Source: Pelobates cultripes (lineage: Eukaryota; Chordata; Amphibia; Anura; Pelobatidae). Taken from it: 64,000 bases of DNA. Positions 55,416-64,000 of the stretch are shown piece after piece (the stretch's first letter is position 1; the number at the start of each line of letters is the position of its first letter). The stretch spans positions 360,868,904 through 360,932,903 of the forward strand of contig OW240913.1 of the NCBI GenBank assembly GCA_933207985.1, given 5' to 3'. Both the position numbers and the translations under genes were made by a program. The notes below the pieces were generated by a model. That model searched no databases. It saw only the letters and a list, made by a program, of their open reading frames with translations, and was not told where the DNA came from.

Positions 55416-55481
55416 AGCGGGGATAATACCGCTGCAAGCTATTCATACCAGAGCTGGATTAAGCTCTACAAAAAGTGAGTA
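55416..55481 (+). promoter_or_regulatory. PLE leader module 3
   Basis: AGCGG/CCGCT with loop GGATAATA (55416-55433), AGAGCT/AGCTCT with loop GGATTA (55450-55467), GTGAGTA (55475-55481). It precedes the ORF start at 55894 by about 410 bp. Confidence 0.6.
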
Positions 55482-55893
55482 TTATCTCTTCTTTATTTGG
55501 ATACCTTTTGGATCACTCTTTACCACCATCATTTCCATCATCCATCGCCCTCCTCCATATACCAGTAAGGAGCAAAATTCTACAATTTCAGAGACCAACA
55601 TAAGACCAAAGTTTCATTATACTGGACTCTATTTTAATATTTCTATCTCAACCAGGACTTTTTTATTTTACTTATTTTGTTTACTGGCGCAGTCCCATCC
55701 TTCTGTTTGTTTGCTTGGCGCAGTCCCATCCTTCTGTTTGTTTGCTTTCCGTATTTATCTCAAGGACACTTGAGGGAGTCCTTGTTTGGGATTGCTGCCT
55801 TTTGTATCTCTTTCTGATATATTAGCGCTGACTCTACTCTCTGTTTTTTGTTATCTTTGTCTCCCTCTCGAGTTAGCAGCTTCTTTATCTAGT

Positions 55894-56181
55894 ATGTCTT
55901 TATTTGACTTCAGAAACAACTATACAATTTACATCAACGGTGCATTTAATACAGATACTATTAGCCCTGTTTTTCTAAGACAAACCAACTTTAGCCAACA
56001 AGAACTATTTACAAAGTTGGAAAAGGTCCTAAGCACAGAGATTAAATTAAAATGGGAAATTGCTACCCTAAAAAAATACATTGACGAACGTATTACACCT
56101 AGAGGTAATAAAAGTAATCATCTTAAAAAAATAATAAAGAAACATTGGCATTTGCTCAAGCAAGAAGATATTTTAAAATAA
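55894..56181 (+). pseudogene. PLE 1 second unit: N terminus joined to C-terminal part
   Basis: ATG at 55894 (MSLFDFRNNYTIY...) starts a typical PLE N-terminal region ending LKWEIATLKKYIDERITPRG. At about 56107 it jumps in frame to the segment NKSNHLKKIIKKHWH that in the first unit lies after RT (53450-53529). The whole RT is thus deleted. It shows where the complete ORF would start. Confidence 0.75.
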
Positions 56182-56439
56182 ATCATACCAGAAAGACCTA
56201 ATATTGTATTTAGGGGAGCTCCCACCTTTAAATCAATCCTAACTTCCAACTTTACTAGGGAGGATGTTGGCAAAACCCCAATCCCGCCTCCTACCCAATA
56301 CCAAAGGGTTCTTTAAGTGCAAACGCTGTAAAGTTTGTAAATGCACCAACCAGGTACACCAAATCCAAAACCACACAATTCAAATCAAATAAAACCAACA
56401 AAACATAAAATATTAAAGATTTTATCACTTGTGCATCTA

Positions 56440-56735
56440 AGAATGTAATTTATCACCTGGAATGCCCATGTGGTTTGCAATACGTAGGCATGACCACAAG
56501 AAGCCTAAAAACGAGATTAGGCGAACACTGTCGTAACATTACCAATGGATACCAAAACCACACTGTATCCAAACACTTTTCTATCCATAACAACGATCCA
56601 GGCCATTTAAAATGTATTGGTATAAAAAAATGCACTATTCCATGGAGAGGAGGCAATATAAAAAATATTTTCATAAAATGTAAAAAATTGAATGGGTTTT
56701 TAATTTAAAAACCTTAACCCCAAATGGTTTAAATG
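56440..56735 (+). pseudogene. PLE 1 second unit: GIY-YIG nuclease
   Basis: CGLQYVGMTTRSLKTRLGEH, then FSIHNNDPGHL and a tail close to that of the first unit. Upstream frames are broken. This copy keeps a few residues (VSKH) lost in the 53.9-kb copy. Confidence 0.7.
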
Positions 56736-57017
56736 CTGACTTTGATTTATTTAATTTTATATAATATTGTATTTTTACCAATTTTTTATATTTTTATATT
56801 TTGTTCTTAACTCTTTCTTATCCTTATCTACTCTATATACCAATTTTAATTCTTTTATACTTATTGCTGTTTATTATTATGCCACATTCCATTATAAGTT
56901 ACAAGTAACATGTCCTTTTCTATTTATGTGTTCCTATAATTGTTCCCTTTTTTTTACCCTTTCTTTTTATGCAAAAATGCTTATTTACCACTAATATGTT
57001 TTTTGCCACCTCCAATA

Positions 57018-57307
57018 TGGAGGTGCAAGCTATTCATACCAGAGCTGGAATAAGCTCTACAAAAAGTGAGTATTATTTCTTCTTTTTTATTTGGATACCT
57101 TTTGGATCACTCTTTACCACCATCATTTCCATCATCCATCGCCCTCCTCCATATACCAGTAAGGAGCAAAATTCTACAACTTCAGAGACCAACATAAGAC
57201 CAAAGTTTCATTATACTGGACTCTATTTTAATAGTTCTACCTCAACCAGGGCTTTTTTATTTTACTTATTTTGTTTACTGGCGCAGTCCCATCCTTCTGT
57301 TTGTTTG
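57018..57307 (+). repeat. Partial third PLE 1 leader
   Basis: Contains hairpin 2 AGAGCT/AGCTCT (57041-57058) and GTGAGTA (57066-57072). It matches 55430-55735 and ends at the target duplication. Confidence 0.75.
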
Positions 57308-57600
57308 CTAAGGGGGATAATGTCTTTAATTTATAAATCCAAAAACTTTCTCGTTGTAGGAGTTTTTTATCTAGATCTCTCTTTCTTGGGCCCATTTTGA
57401 TTTTTTCAATGCCATTGAACCGTAACCCCTGTGCCGAGCCACTATGTTGAGTTTTCAGATGTAGCGAAATTGGTGTATCTGTCTGTCTAGATGGATTAAC
57501 AGAGTTTACATGTTCTAAAATGCGGTTTTTAAATGGTCTAAAAGTCTTGCCCACATATTTCAAATTACAGCTACAGGTAATGAGGTATACCAGTCCTTCT

Positions 57601-57995
57601 TGCTATCCCATGGTGGACTATTTTTATGACTTTACCACATTGAGTGGCTTTTTATCAGAGACTCTTTTTTTTGTATTCTGAAGTTTTACCTGTATTTTAT
57701 GTGAAATTTTTTTCATTAAAAGAAGAATTGTCTTCTCACCTACCTCAATGGTTATGGTTTTCCTTTACAAAACCATCGAGGAATCCAGATACAGCTGCTG
57801 CACTTAAAGGTAGTGGGAACCCTTATAATCATCCCACAGGCATTTGAATTGAGCCATTTACCTTTGGCTCTACTTTTGTGAGTACTGAATCACATATTCT
57901 ACATTAAGCTATTTATGTACTTTATGGTACTGCACTAGATGTTGTCAATTTTGCATCCACGAACCAAGACACTCCACCTACTCTGTATGTATTTA
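57601..57995 (+). mobile_element. Small Penelope leader fragment inserted in PLE 2
   Basis: 395 bp flanked by TATACCAGTCCTTCT (57586-57600 and 57996-58010). It carries the leader module: GTGGGA/TCCCAC, GAGCCA/TGGCTC (57851-57870), GTGAGTA (57878-57884). It interrupts the GIY-YIG nuclease just after its first motif. Confidence 0.7.
57851..57884 (+). promoter_or_regulatory. PLE leader module in the small insertion
   Basis: Stem GAGCCA/TGGCTC with loop TTTACCTT, then GTGAGTA. The stem bases differ from the AGAGCT/AGCTCT copies but pair perfectly. Confidence 0.55.
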
Positions 57996-58909
57996 TATAC
58001 CAGTCCTTCTGTCTGACAATTTAAGAAAGTTTTAGTTGTGTATGTTTCTGAATTTACTGAGTTTGAAAAAGTTTTTGATTGTTTCCTGGTATATTTACAC
58101 GCTTTACAGCGACCACACTGATAAGTACCCACTGCAGGGGATTTTAACCATGTATTGGTAACATTTTGTGTGGAAAGATGGCTGGGTACCAGGATATCTT
58201 TGAGATTTCGACCCCTTCTTGCTGTAAGAGAAACAAAGGTAGTCAAGACCTCTTTAAGATGTGAATCCTGGTAAAGTAGTGGCCAAAACCTTTCCATTGT
58301 TTTTTTAACCCTGTTCCACCCCAAATCAAAGGTCCCAATACATCTAATGATATTTAGATTTTTACTCTGAGAGAGACTGTCAGTTAACAGATCAGTTCTC
58401 TCTGTAAGGAGTGCCCTTTGATGTGCTTTTTTAAGACATTTATTTGGGTACCCTTTAGATTTAAAATGGGACCTGAGGGTTTGGGCTTTTATCTTAAAGT
58501 CCTCATGAGAGAAGCAATTCCTTCTTAATCTGAGGTATTGGCCTGTTGGTATCCCTCTCTTCAATGCGGGGGGATGATAGCTCTCCCAGTTAAGAAAATT
58601 ATTAGTTGCTGTAGGTTTTTTATAGAGTGTGGTAGATATATAGTTGTTATGTGTGGTCTCTAGGGTAATATCAAGAAAATTAAGTTTATGTCCACCAACC
58701 TCATGGGTAAATCTAAGGTTGATGACATTGACATTTAGTTCCTCCACAAAACTATTGAACAGGTCCTCAGGGCCTGTCCAAACTATCAAGACATCGTCGA
58801 TATAGCATTTCCAGAGGTTGACATATTCTGTATATTTGGTAAGTTGTGGACTGAAGACCACATTTTTTTCCACCAACCTAAGTGAAGATTGGCATAAGAG
58901 GGGGCACAC
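57996..58909 (-). pseudogene. PLE 2 RT second half and start of nuclease
   Basis: Open on the - strand with the catalytic YIDDVLIVW, KLNFLDITLE, KKPTATNNFLNWE, GQYLRLRRNCFS, DFKIKAQTLR, KGYPNKCLKKAH, a cysteine pair (CGRCKACKY) and the nuclease start FLNCQTEGLVY, where the inserted fragment breaks it. Confidence 0.88.
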
Positions 58910-59307
58910 GTTGTCCCCATGGCAGTGCCCTTCACTTGGTGGTAGTACTTGCCTCTAAACAGGAAATAATTGTGTGAAAGAATGAAGTGTAGAAGCTTTA
59001 GAACAAAATCACTATGTTCCTTTAGTGTTGAATCCCTCATATAGAGGAAGCTTTTCACATGTCTGATGCCAACTTCATGAGGGATTGAACTATACAGACG
59101 CTCCACATCTAGGCTGCAGAGCCTAGCATTAGTTGGTATAGTCGTATCATTAAGTATGTTGAGAGTCTGCTTAGTGTCCCTCAGGTAGGAAGGGAGAGTC
59201 TTGACAAGATCCCGAAGGATAAATTCCACGTATGCCCTACAGTTCTGCGTAAGATTATTATTGCCTGATACAATTGGTCTTCCCGATAAAATATGTACTC
59301 TTATCAT
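58786..59307 (-). pseudogene. PLE 2 RT middle part
   Basis: GRPIVSGNNNLTQN, LCSLDVERLYSSIPH (palm motif A) and KGTAMGTTCAPSYANL. A shift near 58900 separates it from the YIDD-containing frame. Confidence 0.88.
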
Positions 59308-59797
59308 TCAATATTCTCTGTACCATTTGAATGTAGTCATTCTTATTCATGATCACAATATTTCCCCCTTTATCTGAGGATTTAATGATAATAGAGTCAT
59401 TTTGTTTCAGAGTGTCTAATGCTTTTCTCTCAGGTTGATTCAGATTATCATATTGGCTAAGGGGGTATGCGTTTCTACCCATGCCTTCAATTTCTTTGCA
59501 GGTGAGTTCTATGAAGAGATCAATGTATTTGAATTCATGGATGCACGGAGTGAATTTACTTTTTAATTTCAGGGTGGTGAATGGTGCTTCTACTCTATTA
59601 GGAGGATCATTACTGTTGAGAAGATCAATCAGGTTATCAAGGAGATCCATGTCCTGAGTCTCTAGGCCTAACCTAGAGGCCCGCTTTGTTTTTTGTATAC
59701 AATGAAATTTGTGAAGTGCCAATTTGCGTGCGAAGAGATGGATGTCCTTTGTCCAACCAAACTTTGGGTGTAGGGACAAAATTGGGTGTAGGGGCAA
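59258..59797 (-). pseudogene. PLE 2 RT N-terminal part
   Basis: Contains SSDKGGNIVIMNKNDYI, the conserved PLE RT start, after a linker. A frameshift near 59300 separates it from the next piece. Confidence 0.85.
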
Positions 59798-60396
59798 AGG
59801 ACAACCCTCTTCTAAGCACTTGGTTTTCCAATGGCTTAAGTTGATAGGAAGACAGATTTATAATCTGACTTTCCTGTATTAATAGGCTTTTCTCCGCTTG
59901 TAACCTCGTGTTGTGGATTTGCTCCTTGTATTTCGCTGGACTCTCCTATGTTTGTCTTTCTAAAAAATTAAACCCTTTCTTAAGGATGCTCTTTGGGTTG
60001 GAATCAGTAGATGTTGATGGACCTTCTGAGCTCAATTCTGGCTTAGAACCACTGGTATCATATTTGGAAGTAGAACATTAATCAAAATCTACTTTCTTAT
60101 TTCTTTTGAATTTTCGATATATGTTACCAGTCTGAAAATCTTTCGTATCCCTCATAAATTTGGAGTGTTTTGGTGTTTTGATTGAGGTCTGGAATCTATC
60201 TAGTTGGTTTTTCAATTTAATTTCTAATTGTTCAAAATTGGATTAATTTTTATATATTTGAATTTTTACGATCTCCTCATCTACCTCTTTATTGACTTTT
60301 TCTAGCTTTTGATTCTCATATCTACATAGAATGTCCATGAATTTCCATGAACATGCTCCTGGCGCTTCTTCCCATTCTTTAATGAATTCAGATTCC

Positions 60397-60636
60397 TCAA
60401 TATATGGGGTGTACTCTTAGCCCTCTTGTGATAAGCTCTTTACTTAGATATTTTTCAAGTGAGGCTATTTCCCATCCCGCTCTTATTTGCTGTTTAAAAA
60501 GGAAAGTCAAATGATTAAAGGCTGAATTTATATTTGTATGAGTAATGTTTTCCTGCAAGTGTCCTTCAGAAAATACCAAATCAATATCTGAATACCATGC
60601 ATCTCTTGATGTCTTGTCTGACAGAAAACCGGCCAT
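60397..60636 (-). pseudogene. PLE 2 N-terminal region
   Basis: The segment AGWEIASLEKYLSKELITRG aligns with KWEIATLKKYIDERITPRG of PLE 1, so this is the N-terminal domain. A stop separates it from the RT. The 600 bp between this and 59797 are decayed coding sequence. Confidence 0.7.
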
Positions 60637-60747
60637 TACAGAGCAACGCTGAATAAGGTGTACAGGTACTTAAACCTGTGCTATCCTCTACTGGTTTAGT
60701 CTGGTTTTAGAGTGCTATCCTCTACTGGTTTAGTGGATTACATAGAA

Positions 60748-61480
60748 ACATAGAATGTGACGCAGATAAGAACCATTCGGCCCATCTAGTCTGCCCAATT
60801 TTCTAAATACTTTCATTAGTCGCTAGCCTTATCTTATAGTTAGGATAGCCTTATGCCTATCCCACGCGTGCTTAAACTCCTTTACTGTGTTAACCTGTAC
60901 CACTTCAGCTGGAAGGCTATTCCATGCATCCACTACCCTCTCAGTAAAGTAATACTTCCTGATATTATTTTTAAGCTTTGCCCCTCTAATTTAAGACTAT
61001 GTCCTTTTGTTGTGGTAGTTTTTCTTCTTTTAAATATAGTCTCCTCCTTTACTGTGTTGATTCCTTTATATATTTAAATGTTTCTATCATATCCCCCTGT
61101 CTCGTCTTTCCTCCAAGCTATACATGTTAAGATCCTTTAACCTTTCCTGGTAAGTTTTATCCCCAATCCATGAACCAGTTTAGTAGCCCTTCTCTGAACC
61201 CTCTCTAAGTATCAATATCCTTCTGAAGATACGGTCTCCAGTACTGTGTACAATACTCCAAGTGAGGTCTCACAAGTGTTCTGTACAATGGCATGGCACT
61301 TCCCTCTTTCTACTGCTAATACCTCTCCCTATACAACCAAGCATTCTGCTGGCGTTTCCTGCTGCTCTATTACATTGTCTGCCTACCTTTAAGTCATCAG
61401 AAATAATCACCCCTAAATCCCTTTCCTCATATGTTGAGGTTAGGACTCTATCAAATATTCTGATTAGTTTGGTTTTAGAC
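60748..61480 (-). pseudogene. CR1/L2-like LINE ORF2 C-terminal region
   Basis: On the - strand, in shifting frames: ERDLGVIISDDLKVGRQCN, AAGNASRMLGCIGRGI, and near the end DAWNSLPAEV-like and VNTVKEFKHAW words. This order is that of the RT C-terminal domain of CR1/L2-type LINEs. Many frameshifts. Same family as 45757-45995. Confidence 0.75.
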
Positions 61481-61652
61481 AGCCACTACCTGTAGACGTT
61501 GTTTCTTTTGTATTTTATGTTAAATAACTCACATCACGCTTATTAAATAATAATGTAACGCAACATATATTATTAAAGCAATACTCCAGGCTGGAATAGA
61601 CCTATTATTTTGCATGCATTGTGTAGACAATACCTTAAAAATATACAAAGCA

Positions 61653-63060
61653 GGGGGCGGGGCCTGGCCGCTGAGCTGAGCGGACGCAGGCAACATCAGC
61701 TCCTGCCACAAATGAGAAATGAAACCAAATTTTTTCTGCACAGCCACCTAAACTAGACACCCACGAGCTGATATTCGTCAGGGGAGCCTGAGACCATCAT
61801 AATGATGCCACACAAGTGGAAATCCCGCTTGATACCGCTCGGCCATCACATGCGGCCTACACGCACGGGCGGCCCGGGGGAGACGGCCGCTCTCCCGCCG
61901 CCACCACACTCGGCTGACAATCGGCAGAGCCCACGTTCCCCCCCCTATGGACCGGTGGGGGTTATCCCGGCCCACACCGACCTGGCTTACAAGATGCCAC
62001 ACACATCGATGACACCAAGCGGCCTACTCCCTGCTTGCAACATGGTGGCGGAGGACCACGCGCCCAAGCTTGCGCCCTACCAGCCACTGCAAAAGCGGCT
62101 AGACGCCTTATTTCAGCGCTTCTGGGAGACACTGGAACGGCGAGCAACCCAACCACCGCCTCCATGTGAAGGAGATGTGGAGAGGAGCAGAGAGAAGAGG
62201 CGGAATGGACCCTCCCCGGGCGCAGCTACACAGCGTATACCCAACGGCACGAGCCCATCTGGGCCAAAGGTCGTGAGGATAACCCCTCCGAGGCACAGGC
62301 CACAATGCCGGAAAGCCACACGCCGCTGGCGGTGGAAGAACACCAGGCTCCTCCGTAGCGCCCGCAGAGGAAAAGACCCGGCCTCCCAGAGTATCCGAGT
62401 CTGTGGTCCAAAGGTGCCGACCGTCAACAAGGCCTGGAGCGGAGGAGGGACCCCCCGCCACACGTGCGCCCGTTCCGCTTACCGGTACCCCCAGGTGCCG
62501 CCTCCCAGCAAGCCCAGCAAAGGTATCGGCTGACTCCATCGACCTAACAATCAGCCACACTCCCCGTTCCCACACTCCACCATATGCTGCAACTGCACTG
62601 ATGACTCGATAATGGAGGGAGATGACACCTCAAACCTACTGCCGGTGGCCATTTTAGGCATTTGAACTTGGACTTACCCTCACATGTGGGACGTTGGACT
62701 GCCAAAATTATGGACCTAAAAGCAATGAGTAAGCTATCCTCTTGTCCCCCACCTAGGTTCACGTTAATGGCATCCGGCGAGCCTCCCTTTACCTAGTCTT
62801 ACCGCTGCACAGGATGGCTCTGCAGGGAAGGGAGATAACCAGCCACTATATTAACCTACACAGTTAGCTTGCCCATCGCCAGCTCGGTGTATATGCACCT
62901 GTACGTTTAGATTCAACCTGTTATCAGCTTAATGTGTTTGTTTTTGCTACTAGCTAAAGACAGCTGACTCGTATCTTATCTCAACCTGTTTATAAAACGC
63001 TAGCGTTACTTGACATACAAAAATAAAAAATGAGGCATTAATTTTCACAAAAAAAAAAAA
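61653..63060 (+). mobile_element. Internally deleted L1-like insertion
   Basis: About 1.4 kb flanked by AAATATACAAAGCA (61639-61652 and 63061-63074). Begins with a GC-rich 5' leader (GGGGGCGGGGCCTGG), has an ORF1-like frame, and ends with a poly-A run. ORF2 is missing, so it moved in trans. Its GC content is far above its neighbours. Confidence 0.8.
61802..62533 (+). CDS. L1 ORF1-like protein, truncated
   Basis: 243 codons, open. Basic and proline-rich, with a recognisable PYQPLQKRLDALFQRFW segment near residue 100 shared with the fragment at 36.8 kb. L1 ORF1 proteins bind element RNA. The usual coiled-coil and RRM parts are not seen, so the frame probably runs out of the true coding sequence after about residue 120. 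Confidence 0.5.
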   Translation: MMPHKWKSRLIPLGHHMRPTRTGGPGETAALPPPPHSADNRQSPRSPPYGPVGVIPAHTDLAYKMPHTSMTPSGLLPACNMVAEDHAPKLAPYQPLQKRLDALFQRFWETLERRATQPPPPCEGDVERSREKRRNGPSPGAATQRIPNGTSPSGPKVVRITPPRHRPQCRKATRRWRWKNTRLLRSARRGKDPASQSIRVCGPKVPTVNKAWSGGGTPRHTCARSAYRYPQVPPPSKPSKGIG

Positions 63061-63127
63061 AAATATACAAAGCAAGTTATCCAAATTAAAAATTGATAAG
63101 ACTATGTTTCAATGTTACACCACCCCT

Positions 63128-63471
63128 GTTAAATTATGTAGAATGCATAAGATCCCCACAGATTTGTGTTGGGGAGGGTGCGAACAGAGGGGGACTTATC
63201 TCCCATGTGGTGGGAATGTCCAGACGTGCAGGGGTATTGGATAAGGATTAAAGATTTGCTGAGGGATGTTCTAGGTAAAGAAGTTCTGTTAGACCCTTGG
63301 GTGTTTTTGTTAGCTAGACCCTTGGATGACTGGCCGAAAACGGATCAAAAACTATTAAACAAATTAAATTTGGCAGCCAGGAGGGCGTTAGCACAAGTTT
63401 GGCTTCAGAGGGAGACTCTTTCAGTGGAAGCAGTAGTCCAAAAAAATCAAGGGTACTTGTCTAATGGATAA
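63128..63471 (+). pseudogene. L1-type ORF2 C terminus
   Basis: HKIPTDLCWGGCEQRGT in one frame and GDLSPMWWECPDVQGYW in the next: the CW.GC...G...H.WWEC cysteine block at the end of L1 ORF2, split by a one-base shift. Followed by LNLAARRALAQVW and a stop at 63471. It lies just right of the 61653-63060 insertion, which landed close to it. Confidence 0.75.
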
Positions 63472-64000
63472 GCTAACGGCCCAGGTGAGGGGCACTATGA
63501 AGACATTCGAGAAGGTCTGGGGCCCTTGGATGGCTAGTGATGTAGGCGGCTGAGGGATGGGCAGGTTGGGTTCAGTCCCCCACCTCAACTGCTCTTCACG
63601 CCTCATAAAGTCGCTGGTTTCATCCTCTTATCCCCTACCAGGGGGACTTTAAGGATCACTCCGGGGGATTATTCTTCTACCTCGAATTCTTGTTGGAGAG
63701 GTCACCTTTGGGTGACTTCAGGGATCTCCTGCCCATGCCAGCCCCTCTTCCCCTCCTTATTCATTTACTCACGGCGGCTTCCCCTCCCCTTTCTGACTTT
63801 TGCTTTCGTTTTTCCTGTCTATGGTGCCTACTGCCTCTTGGATGGGGCCTATTGTGACAGTGGGTGTGTGTCCTTCCCAGATGCCTACAAACTGGCGGGT
63901 GGATATTGGGGCTGGTGTGAAGGAGGTAACCTGTACCTTACTTTTACTTTTTAGCTCACTGGTGTAATTAAGCTAGGCACCGAGATTTTCTATTTCTTTC
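63472..64000 (+). repeat. L1-type 3' untranslated region
   Basis: Non-coding sequence downstream of the ORF2 end. No poly-A tail before the window edge, so the element continues to the right. Confidence 0.5.

Larger units (their letters stand above)
54791..55850 (+). repeat. Leader (pLTR) of PLE 1 in sense
   Basis: Partner of the inverted arm. It contains the hammerhead-like block (54840-54880), three hairpin modules (55030-55094, 55257-55289, 55416-55481) and a 31-bp tandem repeat (TTGGCGCAGTCCCATCCTTC region, 55683-55745). Confidence 0.8.
51972..57307 (+). mobile_element. Penelope-like element 1, dimeric insertion with inverted 5' arm
   Basis: 5336 bp flanked by CTAAGGGGGATAAT (51958-51971 and 57308-57321), the target duplication. 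Order: inverted leader arm (51972-52889), 5'-truncated RT-nuclease (52890-54070), leader in sense (54791-55850), an internally deleted second ORF (55894-56735), and a partial third leader (57018-57307). This is the tandem, partly inverted arrangement known for Penelope elements. Confidence 0.85.
51866..60640 (-). mobile_element. Penelope-like element 2, split by later insertions
   Basis: One nearly complete PLE frame on the - strand, in pieces: N terminus 60636-60397, RT 59797-57996, GIY-YIG nuclease 58100-57308, and the last codons 51971-51866. The C-terminal WIYKLKTLSP frame continues as LGLNEG across the insertion, matching the usual PLE end. Inserts are 51972-57307 (14-bp duplication) and 57601-57995 (15-bp duplication). 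Confidence 0.85.

Overview
The window reads as vertebrate, most likely anuran (frog), intergenic and intronic DNA that is very rich in transposable elements. The indications are intact Ty3/gypsy chromoviruses, a Tc1/mariner element with a complete transposase, T2-like (Kolobok-type, TTAA-flanked) MITEs of the kind abundant in Xenopus, several Penelope-like elements (PLEs) carrying hammerhead-ribozyme motifs, L1-type and CR1/L2-type LINE remnants, and one recognisable cellular exon, the first coding exon of a xanthine dehydrogenase/aldehyde oxidase gene. The species cannot be told from the sequence alone.

Layout. 1-10950: Ty3/gypsy chromovirus A (+ strand, 5' LTR cut by the window edge), interrupted inside integrase by a second, complete chromovirus B (- strand, 3679-9265; 5-bp target duplication CTCTT). 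10951-11517: Penelope RT fragment and the start of a ~67-bp minisatellite, then a 100-N gap (11518-11617). 11618-13597: GC-rich hairpin cluster, GT-rich low-complexity DNA, an L1 ORF2 fragment and a minisatellite. 13598-22340: a second, nearly identical copy of [B - A 3' part - Penelope fragment - minisatellite], without target duplications around B'. Divergence from the first copy falls from about 2% at its left end to about 0.1% at its right end, so this is either a recombinant duplication or an assembly false duplication. 22874-24435: Tc1/mariner with intact transposase.

24436-46463: gene-poor DNA with MITEs, non-autonomous PLEs, a decayed gypsy element split by a PLE, a 48-bp satellite-like array (37.45-39.06 kb), a polypyrimidine tract (41.85-42.3 kb) and an LTR-type element on the - strand (LTR 44280-44948). 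46464-46517: exon 1 of an XDH-like gene on the + strand, followed by a GT donor. Everything to its right is probably intron 1, as no further exon was recognised. That intron holds a nest of Penelope elements on both strands, with an intact hammerhead ribozyme motif at 49558-49609, a 1163-bp solo LTR (50649-51811), a CR1/L2-like LINE remnant, an internally deleted L1-like insertion (61653-63060, target duplication and poly-A tail) and an L1 ORF2 tail reaching the window end.

The most interesting unlabelled signal is a repeated RNA-like module in the 5' leaders of the Penelope copies. It is a short hairpin with a GGATNATA-type loop, then a second hairpin whose stem changes in a compensatory way between copies, then a splice-donor-like GTGAGTA. 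All divergence figures are counts made by eye.
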